Below, one piece after another: positions 27,501 to 39,500 of a DNA stretch of 64,000 nt. Position numbers and translations under genes: made by a program. A model generated the notes under the pieces. The model saw only the letters and a list, made by a program, of their open reading frames with translations. It ran no database searches and was not told the origin of the DNA. The DNA is taken from positions 126,501-190,500 of the forward strand of contig PQWQ01000030.1 of assembly GCA_002943765.1 (NCBI GenBank). Direction: 5' to 3'. Origin of the DNA: Psoroptes ovis (taxonomy: Eukaryota; Arthropoda; Arachnida; Sarcoptiformes; Psoroptidae). Within the stretch, counting starts at the first letter, position 1; every line of letters begins with the position of its first letter.

Positions 27501-30500
27501 GAACGGAAAAAATTGAAAATTTTCAACAGATAAGATCCATATGTGTGTGTGTGTGTGTCTGTTTCAAATAAGTATTTCAACCAAATACAAGTCACGGAAT
27601 AATGATATCGATATACGAAATATTTATTGATGATGAATGTTAAAACCATGATAGAAATAAATATGATTTACAGAATTGATTCAAATGTTTTTTTCTTTTT
27701 TTTTGGGGTGAGGAAAAAAACAATTTCTCAAATCCCAAGTTGGCATTTTTTGGAAATTGATGAACAATTTCTTTTGTTCACTTTTCAGTCATTTTATAAG
27801 GTAATCATATCATTCGAGAGTGTTGACTAAAATTCATTGATTCATTGTATTTATTCTTTGATTATAATCTTTAAAAAAAATTGAAAATTTCTCTGTGTCT
27901 TACTTGTCAATGCACGCAATTTTCTTATCTTTAAATTTTCAAGATTTCTATACGTCTTTCTAATATCACAGAATATTCTTCACTCGAAAATGCTGATAAG
28001 AGAATAATCGAATAGAATTCAATAGAAAAAATGAATTTAAATTGAATAACAGGCAATCGAACGAAACGAAAAAAATTTAAAATCAATTAATCGATCATCA
28101 TCATCATATATATTGTTTAATGTTATTAAATATTTTCAAAATTTTCATCTTTTTTTCAATGAAAAAATAGTGCTTCATAACACACTGATCAGTTGATGAA
28201 CAGAATAATTCACGATGAACAATATTTTGAAAAAAAATAAAATAATTTTCAATGTAATCTCTCATTGAGAATTAAGCATTTTTTCCTTTGGTGTACATAT
28301 ATCAATGCACAAATATAGAATCATTAGAAAAAAAAATTTTCATGAATTTATAATTAATGATGGTGTGTTTGTGTTCAAAAATAATAAAAAATCACACATT
28401 AATTCTCAATTGACTTTCATTTTTCCCATACGCACACATTGAATGCATACAATAAAATATGAATATAAAATTTTTTGTCGAAAATATTTTTAAAATTAAC
28501 ACGAAAAATAAAATTATCATGGATAGAAATTCGATAAAATTCTCACACACATTATTTGCATTCGAAAATTTCGCATATTTTTTGTCGATTATCGATGCAC
28601 GACCGAAATAAACAAGGGTATTTTGAACATTTTCTGTTCAAATATTAATGAATAATGAGATAAAGATAATGATTACTAATTAGTTTGCGAACCCTTTAAA
28701 AACCCTTTTTCGTTTTAAAAAACAATAGTGATAATGATAATACAAGTTATTCACCAATAAATGCATGAATTAATCAAAGATAAAATAAAAAGTTTCAATT
28801 TTTTCAATTTTCTGAACAAAATTTTTTTTTCAAAATCAAATAAAAATAAATAAATGAAATGAAACTTACTCAAATTTGATTGATGATTAAAGGTGTTATT
28901 TGCCGAGCTGAATGATGAATGTTGTTGTTGACTAAAGTGATGATTCGATTTATTATTAGTATTATCTTTATTGGTTGACATTCGATTACTTGATGACTGT
29001 ATATTATTCGGTAACCGATTATTATTACTGGCCAATGGTGATTGAAGACTAATTGGTGACATATCTGAATCGGAATGATAACCAGAAATATCGGAAGAAT
29101 CATCATTTGTTGTTGTTGTTGCGGTTGTTGCAGTTGTAGATTGCGATATATTGACAGGTGATTGTTGATGAACATCCACCAATGTAGTTTTATTTAAATA
29201 ATCATTTAAACAAATTTGTTGCTGATTGTTCAATCGATTGTTTCCATGATTTAGTTGATGATTGTTCGCTGTTTTTGTCGATGCTGCTGTTGTCATCAAT
29301 GTCGATGTTGTAGTCGATGCTATACAAGATGATGTAGTTGATGTTTGAGATTCGATTATTGTCGATTGATTTTTGACTATTTCATTATTATTATTACAAT
29401 TGCCATTGCTGCTGCCACCGGTATTTGTTGTTGTTGGACATTGAGATTTCAATAAAATTTGCTGCTGTTGTTGTTGTTGTTGTTCATTGGTATTTTCATC
29501 ATTTTCTATTGTTCCATTTTCATTCTGAATTTCTTTCAAAAGATTGAGTACCTATCAAATGGGCGAGAAATAGAAACATTTAGGTTCATTTTTCCATTCA
29601 TTGTTTCACATTGTTTTCTTTGAATGAATGAAAATATTAAGATAAATAAATGAAAATGAAAATAATAAAGATAACAAGGGAAATAAACAAACAAACACAA
29701 ATAAATGAAAAATCAAAACAACAAAAGATGAATGATATGAATTTATTTTAGACTGCCCCATAAGTTCTTGCCAATTTTCCAATCATTTTCTACCGATATA
29801 ACCGGCAAGAACTTATGGGACAACCCAATATATCATTATCACAAATGCATTCAACAACAACAACAACAATTGAATAATAACATTGAAAAATGGATGTTTA
29901 AAACTTGTGAAGAAGATGAGACAGAAAAAAAATGAAAGTCTTTTCCCTTGTTCAAAATTGAAAATAAATGAAATAAATGATAAATGATTTTGATAGTGAT
30001 GACAATGATTTATTTATTCGTTGGTATAAATGAATACTCTATATTTTTTTTGGATGAATTTCAGGATTCAAATAAAAAATGATTTTATCATTTTGGAAAA
30101 TTCAGAAATTTCAAGTTTATTTATTTCAAATACCGAACCATGCTTGGCTCTGTGTTTTCAAGTGTAAAATTTCCATTGATTTTTTCAAAAAATGTTCAAA
30201 AATTTTCATTTTCTTCCCGAAATAATGAAGCCAATTATGATCAATTACAAATATCAATAATTAAAATTACGAAATCATTTTAACTCTCTTAAAAAAAAAA
30301 AAAAAAAAAAAAAATCGAATCGATTGCAACAGGTATACAATTAATGGGTGCATGCAATTATATCAATTATTCAAATAGAATCAGATGCATTATTTTTGCC
30401 AAAAATAAAATATCCTTAGATTTGTGAAATAACTTAATTTCTTTAAAAATTGAAATTGACATTTTTAAAGAAAATTTTCTATTTTCTCTGACCTTCATTC

Positions 30501-33500
30501 AAAGCTCTGCACCTGTTCATCGTTGATTATCATGATCATCAAATCATATCATCAATTTGTTTACTAATATTAAAATAATGAAGGTCAATTTCAATATTTC
30601 ATAGAGGAAATAAAACATTGAAATCATTTAAATTCAATAACAAAACACACACACACACATGAATGAATAGACTGAATATTATTCTCAAAAAATTATGAAT
30701 TATTTGACAGCTGCAAATGTGCAAATAGCAATTTTGCTTCGTCGATCGTTTTTTCCTTTCTAATTTTATAAATTATAATCATTGAAACAATTGTAAATAA
30801 AAAGTTTTTTTTTTGAAAAATTAGTTTTGAAAATACAGGGGTTTAAAGTTTTAATTCGTAGTTTTAAAATTAAATTTCGTAATTTTACCATTTGAAATTT
30901 CATTCAAAACTGTGAAAATAAACCTCAAAACTCTGAATAAAAACTTTCAAAACCCTGTATTAAGTTTCAGCCAAAAAAAACAATCGTAATAATTAAAAAT
31001 TATTATTGTTGTTCCCCGAAACACAATGACAATTGCAAAATGATTTGTAATAAATGCAAAAGTTTGATATTTGTTCTCCTATGATCTTTTTCAAAATAAT
31101 AATTATCATCTTTCAAATAATAATCGATTATTGAATATTCTGCATTCTCAAGTATAATAAAATAGAACGAATTCTTTTTTTTTCACTCTTAAATGATTGA
31201 TCAGGAAATTGGGTCTCACTGTCTTTTGGTATTATTATTATTAATATTAGGTTGTCCGGAAAGTTTTCACCGGTTATATCGTAGAAAATTATTGGAAAAT
31301 CGGCAAAAACTTTTAGGACAACCTGAATATTAAAATGAATTCAAAATACATTTGTCCATACAACAAAATTGAAATTAGGAAATATAGAATTTTCTCTCAA
31401 TTTTTTTTTCATGACTAGAATTCTTGAAACAAATAATCATATTATTAATAATATTTATTTTGTTGTAGTGTACCACAACAATTGGGCGTTGGTTGGTTGT
31501 CAATTGTTGAAAAAAAACGAACATATATTTTTTTCCATATATTAGATTGTCCGAAAAATTTTTGTCGATTATTTCGAAGGGAATCATGAGAAAATTCACA
31601 AAAACTTTTTGGACAATCTAATATATATTAAATGATAATCAAGAATATAAGAATAGTCAAATAATGATCATCATCATGAGTTGTTGGGTTATTGTTTTTT
31701 GATTGTTTTATCTTTGAAATATGAAGAAGAAATATATATCTTTCAAGTGTCACTATGGTGGCCCATAAAATGGTGAAATGGTTCTGATCACAAGAACAAC
31801 AAACATTAATAATAATCAATCTCAATTTTGACTATTTTGATTATAATAATCATTATATCGGGTGCACAGGTCTAATTTTTGTTTCATTTAATAACAAATC
31901 AAATAAATAACAAAAATATAACCATAGTGATGAATGAAAAAATTAAGTTTTGTTTTTGTTTTTCATATAATTTTGTTTCAAATTTGAATTAGTTTAGTTC
32001 TCTGTGGTAAACTATAGCCAGGTACATATGAACATGAACATGGACCGAGGAATGAAATGAATTCATTTGAATTATGATTAAACAAAACAAACAAAAACAA
32101 ATGCAAAATATTTGAATGAATTTCATTGAATATTTGCTCATGAAAATAAAGTAAAACAAAAAGTATATCATTGTTTGTATGTTTGAATTTAGAATTATTT
32201 TTCCTGAATTAAAATAAAAGCTGAAAAAACTACCTGAATTTTGTCGTCATGAATTATGATAACGCGAAAATGTATGGTATCTCATTAATAATAATAATGA
32301 ATAGTAAAAGAATTATTATTATTTTGAATATATAATCTGATATGGGAAACGAAAAAATAAAATTAATATTATTATTAGATTGTCCGAAAAGTTCTTGCCG
32401 ATTTTCTTTGAATTCTCTACAATATAATCGGCAAAAACTTTCCGCACAACCAAATAATATTGTCATATTATTTTTGGTTGGTTTTGTATTTTGAACTTTT
32501 TATCAACGAATTATAACGAATGTTTTTCTGCTTGTGAAATTCAATACACAGACACAAATATGTGACAAGAATTAGAGCGATTTTCCTCGGTGCCATTATT
32601 TTTTTTTTTTTTTTTTGGACGAATAACAACGCGGAAAAATGTATGTGTGGCTGGTTACCGAAACTATTCATTTGTTGTCATAGAGTCTATGTCATAGACA
32701 ATCGTCAAAATATTGAAACCTCTAAAAATAGGTTTTTTTCGTTTATGTAGAAATTGTTCCGTTTGGAACGATACAATTTACATTTGAGAATTTCAAACAA
32801 AAAATGAAATGAATGAATCATAACCGTCACCGTCACCATCATAATGAATGAACCGTAACCTTAGTGAATGAATCTAGGTTCCATCATTCGAATATTATAT
32901 TTGACCTTTTGGAATAATTTTAGAATAATAAAATTAATCCAATCATATTTAGATCATCATGATTGGGTGTGCATTTCAGTGCAATGTTAATTGGTGGCGT
33001 GTTTCAGTTTTCAATTTTGGACTGGTTTGGTTTTTTTTTTTTTTTTTTTTTGGTCGACTCGCGAATAGGCGAGTCTATTTTGAGTCGAATTTTCAATCAA
33101 ATATTCAAGAATTTTTGGTGTGTATGATTCACAATTTAATCGTGTAAATGTTGAACCAAACTGACTGACAGATGGATATGAATGGACAGGCCAAAATAAT
33201 ATCAGAGTAAAGTGGTATGGCAGTGTAAAACCAGGACAATGAAATGAAGAATGAATTTTGAGCCTAACCTGATTACATCCATGTGAAAAACGCATCAAAA
33301 CTGGTGCAACCACTGAATCACGTTCAAATTGATTCGATAAAATTGTTGATGATGATGATGATGAATAAGCTTTATGATTTCGATTCGTTGAATTATGTTG
33401 ATTATTATTAGTGTTAGAAGGTGATAATGAAGATCCTGACGCTGATGATGATGATATGGATGAAGACATTGCTGAGGATGATGATGCAGAATTATTGTTG

Positions 33501-35554
33501 GTTGTTGATGATGATGATGAAGAATTCGATGATGAATATTCACGACTTAATTGTCCAAATTGAAATAATGTTTCTTTATCATAATCGATACGTTTTTGTA
33601 GAATAGCTAGTAATATTTGTAATGAATGATTGGTACGAAAACAAGGCTCTAATGCACATAATAATGATCGATTCTTGTTCAATCGATCCTGTATTTCTTC
33701 TTGTTTCAACGATAATAAACGTTGATGTGAACTAAATGTAGGTGCTGGCCCCTGTGACAATGATCGTGTTATTGGGCCACCATCTTTACCAATTTTATTT
33801 GTCGAAGATAATTCATCAATTTTAGCAATGGCACCCTTGTATTGTTGTATAACTCTTTCAAATTCTAATCTTAATGCTTCATGTAAATTCATTAATGCAT
33901 CATTAGATGTGCCAACCAGCCCATGATGACCCATTCCTTCAACAGCACGATCGATTAATGCTTTTTTAACCAACAGCTGTTTACGTAGACTTGGATCTGC
34001 GATAAGAATAACCTAACACCATCAAACAACAACAAAAACAAAAAGTGAATATTAATAATATGATATTCACTAAGTTAAAGAAAATAATAATAATTTGATC
34101 AAACGATAACGAATACAGAAAAGTCAATTCTAGAAATTCTAGAAGTGTTGAAAATCGTTGATTAATGATTCATCATTCAATGAACAGTGAAAAGAATTCT
34201 TTATTCTACAAACACAAACAATATCAGTACAGTAATTAACGGATTCACTACACTTTACTCATTTTACTATTATCGATATTATTATTATTATTGAAATTGA
34301 TGTTAATGTATATGATCATATTATTATTTTAATTTTCTTTGACTGATATATATGGGCATTAATATCAATAATATAGAATATTATTGATAGTGATTAATAT
34401 GAAATACTTTGTTTCATTATTTTTTTGTCATTAAATATTTTGACAAAAATCAATCACTGTGAATGTGCATTACCCTTTGATTTTAAATTAATAAAATTTT
34501 ATTTAAATATATGAGGTTTTCCGAAAAGTTTTTGCTGATTATATCGTAGAGAATGATGAAAAAATCGGCAAGAACTTATCGGACAACCTAATATTTTTCA
34601 CTAAATAAATATTCAGATAAAAGTTACCTTCAATAATTTTTTACAAATCGAAATCGATTCTTCACTGGTCGGATGTGAATAAACATCACAAATGGCAAAC
34701 ATTTTGATCATATTTGATACAACATTTTCAGGATGTAAAAATTTAAAACCAAACGCCAATAGATCACGGCCAGAGAAGAAAATTTTTGCATATAAAGCAT
34801 CCAATATTGGTAGTGATGATGGTATAGCTTCGACAAATATATCAACTGGAAGATCTAATACAACCGAGCGAAATGTTTGATATGGCAATCGCGAAATGAT
34901 GTTTGCCGCTTCATGATATTCACCCATTTCATATAATTGCAGCAATCGACGAATAGTCATTGTTGCATTTATTGAACATTGTTGCTGTTGTTCTGATGAT
35001 GTTTGATTTGTTGTCGTTGTCACTGTCGATGAAGATTTTGACATGTTATTATTTTGGTCATTTACATTACACATTGATTGCTGCTGCTGTTGTTGTCTTG
35101 TTGATTGACAATTAAATTGTTGATTATGATGATGATTTTCATTAAAACTACAACGATTTCTATTACGATATTGTGAATCACAGGTCATGTTATTAATGTT
35201 GATATTCAATTTTCGACATGGTAATGTTTGTGAACGAAACACTGATTGTTGATGATGATGATTTCGCACCATATTCTCATTGGTGGTGTTGGTCATGGTC
35301 ATCATCGCTGGTGATAATTGATTTGTTTGCTGTTGTTGTTGACGATGATAACTATGATGATGACTATTGACATTTAACCTTTTTCTATTGCAGTCATTAT
35401 TATTTACATCTTTTTGTTCATTATTCATTGTCAATGATTGTTGCTGCTGCGTTTGCTGCTGTTGTTGTTGATGTTGCTGCTGCTGATAATATCGATGATT
35501 ATGATGATGATTATGGTGATGATGATGATGACTATTGTCGATCAACATTTTCAA
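18582..35554 (-). CDS. Mitochondria-eating protein (Mieap/SPATA18)-like protein
   Basis: Seven exons spread over 17 kb: 35554-34628, 34012-33269, 29551-28870, 21368-20901, 20802-20711, 19199-18957, 18860-18582. They total 1144 residues and every junction phase matches. The conserved N-terminal module begins near residue 199 (MTIRRLLQLYEMGEYHEAAN, then LPVDIFVEAIPSSLPILDAL) and continues in exon 2 (DPSLRKQLLVKKALIDRA). A coiled-coil segment (LELLNARKRIDELEKQNSKF) lies in exon 4. The C-terminal module has ALNQFDELKDSNELKIKLIF, HRSAEQTFKDLY and the family ending LIKCYLWPTLFQHDICVHKG. Mieap relatives act in mitochondrial quality control. His/Gln/Asn/Ser runs make it about twice the vertebrate length. 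Family call from remembered C-terminal motifs: fairly confident. The exact start and any extra alternative exons in the 7.5-kb intron are uncertain. Confidence 0.72.
19576..19656 (-). mobile_element. MITE type A (copy 2)
   Basis: Reverse-oriented type A core (TTGCCGATTTTCCAATGATT then CGATATAATCGGCAAAAACT). The left end has decayed to TTGAGTTCTCC; the right end is GGACAGCCTAA followed by TA. It lies in intron 5 of the Mieap-like gene. Confidence 0.8.
20041..20122 (+). mobile_element. MITE type B (copy 3)
   Basis: Starts TTAAGTTGTCCGAAAAGTTT and has the type B core (GGCCGATTTTTCAATG...AAGCGGTATGAAC). The right terminus has decayed to CCAACAACCTT. It lies in intron 5 of the Mieap-like gene. 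Confidence 0.75.
20160..20178 (+). repeat. A19 homopolymer
   Basis: Uninterrupted run of 19 A, 38 bp beyond MITE copy 3, in the same intron. Confidence 0.9.
22888..22966 (+). mobile_element. MITE, type B/A hybrid (copy 4)
   Basis: TTAGGTTGTCCGAAAAGTTC leads into a type B-like left arm (TGGCCGAT), but the right arm is type A-like (ATCGGCAAAAACTTTCCGG). The end is CAACTCAA. It is flanked by TA on both sides and lies in intron 3 of the Mieap-like gene. Confidence 0.8.
24471..24592. mobile_element. Palindromic element, TACAGG family (copy 1)
   Basis: 122-bp imperfect palindrome from TACAGGATTTCAAGTTTTAA to GTTTAACCCTGTA. The arms carry TTTTAATTCGAGGTTTTAAA and its near reverse complement. TA is the outermost dinucleotide on both sides, compatible with Tc1/mariner-type target duplication. 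It lies in intron 3 of the Mieap-like gene. Confidence 0.7.
25072..25157 (+). mobile_element. MITE type B (copy 5)
   Basis: TTAGGTTGTCCGGAAAGTTC, a type B core (GGCCGATTTTTATGTAAAAC, ATTAAGCGGAATGAAC), and a right end with two extra bases (CAACTACCTAA). It lies in intron 3 of the Mieap-like gene. Confidence 0.85.
25616..25695 (-). mobile_element. MITE type A (copy 6)
   Basis: Reverse-oriented type A with clean arms from TTTGGTTGTCCGAAAAGTTC to ACTTTTCGGACAACCAAA. It is flanked by TA on both sides. It sits directly next to a (TG)n tract at 25592-25610, in intron 3 of the Mieap-like gene. Confidence 0.85.
29748..29828 (-). mobile_element. MITE type A (copy 7)
   Basis: Reverse type A whose arms have changed together (GCCCCATAAGTTCTTGCC and GGCAAGAACTTATGGGAC), so it is still a strong hairpin. 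The left end has decayed. It lies 0.2 kb from exon 3 of the Mieap-like gene, in intron 2. Confidence 0.8.
30291..30314 (+). repeat. A24 homopolymer
   Basis: Run of 24 A in intron 2 of the Mieap-like gene. No clear retroposon body or target duplication was recognised beside it. Confidence 0.9.
30834..30959. mobile_element. Palindromic element, TACAGG family (copy 2)
   Basis: 126-bp copy running from TACAGGGGTTTAAAGTTTTA to TTTCAAAACCCTGTA. The left arm includes AATTCGTAGTTTTAAAATTA; the right arm is more diverged. It lies in intron 2 of the Mieap-like gene. Confidence 0.7.
31247..31326 (+). mobile_element. MITE type A (copy 8)
   Basis: 80 bp, TTAGGTTGTCCGGAAAGTTT to TTTTAGGACAACCTGAA, TA on both flanks, core CGGTTATATCGTAGAAAATT. 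It lies in intron 2 of the Mieap-like gene. Confidence 0.88.
31542..31621 (+). mobile_element. MITE type A, diverged core (copy 9)
   Basis: TTAGATTGTCCGAAAAATTT to TTTTTGGACAATCTAA, TA on both sides. The two arms share the same G-to-A change (TTAGATTGTCC/GGACAATCTAA). The core is changed to CGATTATTTCGAAGGGAATC. It lies 0.2 kb from copy 8. Confidence 0.82.
32375..32454 (-). mobile_element. MITE type A (copy 10)
   Basis: Reverse type A: TTAGATTGTCCGAAAAGTTC, then TTGCCGATTTTC, then ATATAATCGGCAAAAACTTT and GCACAACCAAA. It lies in intron 2 of the Mieap-like gene. Confidence 0.85.
33031..33075 (-). repeat. Hairpin followed by A21 on the minus strand
   Basis: On the plus strand a T21 run (33031-33051) is followed by GACTCGC (33056-33062), the loop GAATAG and GCGAGTC (33069-33075). 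Read on the minus strand this is a 7-bp GC-rich hairpin followed at once by A21, resembling the 3' end of a short retroposon. It lies in intron 2 of the Mieap-like gene, about 190 bp past exon 2. No body or target duplication was identified. Confidence 0.45.
34512..34591 (+). mobile_element. MITE type A (copy 11)
   Basis: The left end has decayed to TGAGGTTTTCCGAAAAGTTT; the core is GCTGATTATATCGTAGAGAA; the right end is intact (CGGACAACCTAA then TA). It lies in intron 1 of the Mieap-like gene, only 37 bp past the exon 1 donor. Confidence 0.82.
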
Positions 35555-36537
35555 GTTTTCAAGATTTCCTTATTCTCAAAAAATGAACAATCAATGAGTA
35601 GTAAAAGGCCTCCCAAAAAATTTTCACAAACAAAAATAAATATTTATTTGTCAAACAAATTTTTATGAAAAACAAATTTGTTGCAAAAATAATAAGGCTT
35701 TAACCCTATCGAACGATTTGAAAATTTTATTTAAATCTTTAAATATTTGAAAATTTCATTTCATTCAAATGCAATGAAAAATGATAAATGAGTGTTCAAT
35801 GATTTTTGAAAAATAAAAATAATTCAATAAATGATATGTGAATCGAACACAGCCAGAGTCAAATAAAAATAATGTATTTATTTATTTATTTTTGCAGATT
35901 TTCAATTTTAAATCATGTTTAGTTTATGCATGTTAGTGTATACACATGTGTGTGTTTCGATGTGTTTCTACCGACTGAAAATGCAATGAAACGAATGAAA
36001 CAACGAATCTTGAATAGAATTTGAAATTGAAAATGTTTGACGAACTAATAGCGGCTGTGAGACGAGAGTATGTGGCGCGCTATAAAACATAATCGACTAT
36101 GACGACGAATGATGATCGTGATCCATGACGATCCAAAATATATTTGAAATTATTCTTGTCTTTGTTAGTTGCCTGTCGACAAACTTTCAGAACAGACCAT
36201 TTTACATCGATTTTCTCTCCATTTATTTGAATTTGGCTTCGACCGCGCAGGTGGTGCACGTATTTCGGCATATACTTTGTTGGCCAATGTGTGTTCAAAC
36301 AATGTTCAGATTTTGAACATTAGAATGGACACACATGTGAGGAAAAATGTTTGGAAGAGCGCAATGTTAACATGAAAAAACACCTACATACATACATAAC
36401 ATGCATGTATCAGCGACCTCTATCGAGTTACGCATTAATTTTAGAAAAATTAATTAAAAGGCTGATCAATGTGTTAATTGAATTTATTTTATTTTCAAAA
36501 TTGAAAAAGCAATAAATAAATAAATAATCTCAAATAG
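35555..36537. other. Mieap-like promoter region and Skeletor 3' flank
   Basis: 983-bp gap between two minus-strand genes. The part 36000-36420 is clearly less AT-rich than its surroundings and includes GCGCGC at 36075-36080 followed by a plus-strand TATAAAA (36081-36087). Short open frames exist on both strands here, but none is recognisable. The simplest reading is a promoter or 5' UTR of the Mieap-like gene. Confidence 0.4.
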
Positions 36538-39500
36538 TTACATGGAAATTAATGTAAAAAATAAACAAATTAATACTGATCTGTGGAATAATTGTGAAAA
36601 TTTGTCGGCATTCGATGATACTCTAATTTTCCATCCCATATTTTTCGCTGAAAAACTTTGATAATATAAAATATCAGGTGTATTCGAGTCTGGTCTCCAA
36701 CGAAATGATCCAACATTTCCTTTCTGAAAATTATTATTCAGGGATTAGACAGGAACAGATTCAATTTAAAATTAAAAACAAATGAATTTAAAAATAAATT
36801 GACACACATACCTCACAATATAAACGTAATGTTTTTCGATAATCTTCAATCGAATTAATTAATGTTGGATCTAGATTTGAATTTTCGATTAGCTCACAAT
36901 AACGTCCAGTTGCACTTGGTATTGGTGTTGCAATACCATCATGGAACATGATTCCGGCAAATATTCGGTGATTCATTGAGAAATTATTTGGGTTTCCACC
37001 TTCACGTGAATCGGTAATGTAAAATGGATGATAATGTTTTCGATCAGTACGATTATCACCGGTTTCAATTAAAAATGTATAATCATGACCACGAACAACC
37101 AGTAATTCAGGTATGAGTAAATCATTAATCCAAAATGCAATTCCAGGCGATTCTTGTCCAGTGATCGAAGTATAACCTTGTTGTCGATTACCAGAAGGTC
37201 CAATTACAACATGAAATACATAATTATTATTTGTTTTTATTATTGCAGGTTTCCATGGACGCAATTCATAAATGATTTCAGTTTCAGATAATTGTGAATT
37301 AGCGATTGTGTTGAAAATATTTGCCGGTTCGTTTATCACTTTATCCCATAAATTTTCATTACAATTTCTTTTGAAATTTTTACGTCCAAACCGTATGATA
37401 GTTTTCGGTCGATATTTGGATAAATGATATTTTGTATTAACAGCTACTGTATGATAGCTTGGATTTTTATTCATATCTAATGTACCGATAGCAGCAACAA
37501 TATGATTGTGATCATGTATCAAGAATGGTAAATCATTTTGTTGATCACGATGAACCGAAATGGTTCGACGAAATGTCACTTTGATCAATCCATCAATGTA
37601 GCTTGACATTAGCAATTCTAGATCATTATTACCATCATTTTTGATCGTATCTGGACAAACACCTATGCCCGTTTGTAAATTACATTGTGTCTTGGCTGTT
37701 ATGGTGAAATCTTCCAATACAACTTTATTACTAATGAAATCATATCAAATAAAATAATAAATTTCCAATTTAAAAAATTAAATAGATTAGAAATAATTGA
37801 AAATCAAATGATTTGAAACAATGAAATTTTAGTAATCACTAATCACAATCAATTCATTTGATATTTACCTGTCAGCATCATAATAAACAACAAATACATC
37901 GGATCCAATCATTTTACTTTGTTTTAGTGAACCACTGAGGTAAAAATTGGAAATAAAAATATTTAAATATGAATATTCAAATCGAATTAATCGAACCGAC
38001 CTCAAACCGAATGCTGCATATTGATTTGATGCTTTAATCATTTTTCGAAATAATTAGAAAAAGGGTTAATGAAATGGAAATAATTAAAGATAAAATTAAA
38101 AAAAATTATAACAAACCGATTCTAGCTTCAAGCTGTATGTAAATATCTGGTTGTCGTATTTCCCATGAAACATGCATCAAACCGGGCAATATTGACTCAC
38201 AATTTGAAAATAAAGTCACCTTTTATTTTTGGAGTGGAGTTTTTTTAGAAAATTTAGAAAGAAAATCATGAATAAATAAACATTCAAATTGATTGGCTTT
38301 TCAAAAAATGCACATTTTGTGTAAGTACACATACATAGGTCAAAATAAATGCCATACTTGGCGGTAAATTTAAATTTTTTCTATCAATCAAAATATGACC
38401 ATAACTTTCATTATGTTCTCGGTCATAAATACTGAACCAATTAATATTGTTTATATTTAAATCACGTGGTAAACGTAAAATAATATCTTCATCATAATAA
38501 TTGCGTAATTTTGAAAAACTATTTGAATGGAGAAAAATGAAAATGATCATTATTTTTAATTTTAAAGCCCGAAAAAAATCAATTAACTTGGCGCGTTCAT
38601 CTGGTATACGAATACCGAATGAATTAGGTCCATCGTTACCGTATCCAACATAGAAACCACAACGTAAACAATTTAAAGTGTAGTGAAATTTCCTAGAAAA
38701 ATGAATGGATTGATGAATTTTCTTGGGTTAATTTTTGAATTTTTGATTAATTCGATAAACGACAGAATAATAATTCACCTGATTAGAATAGTTTTATCAT
38801 CTAAAGCGATAACATTTTTAGCTTTAACGGAATATTTTGTGCCCAATAAGGGTCCGAAATTTTTCATTTCAGGCACTGAAATCGGTTTTGAAATCCATAT
38901 TTCGGCTATGTTTCTCTATACAAAGATTTCTCAAAATTTTAATTGGTCAAAAATTATTATATTTTCTTCAAAATTTACCGAAAATTTTCTACTCCACAAT
39001 GAAAACCAACGAATCCTATCGGCAGACATTCGTTTGGGCAATGTTAATAAAATATTTTGATTTTGATAACGTCCTAATTGTTGAAATCTTGTAAATATAA
39101 CCAAAGACCAAGGATAAATTGAATAAGAATTTATTTATTGTGAAACATACAAATAAATTAAATTAATTAGTTGAAATATATGTATGTATGTACCTTCCTA
39201 ATTCATCTGGTATAATGATTCCAATGACATTATTATTACCGAAAGAATTGCGACCATTATTGTTGCTGTTGTAGCTACCGACTTTGAAATAAACATCTTC
39301 ATCAACACACGTAAATTATATTACATGAATATTAATTAGTTGAAACAGGTAAAATTGAAATGGGAAATAAATACGAAAAGATTCATTATTATTATTACAA
39401 TTATAAGAATTTGTGATTTGAAATGAAATAATTAGATCATTTTTCATTTGATTGTTGTTCGTCGCTCATTAATAAGAAATAATTAAGTAAGAAAAAAATC

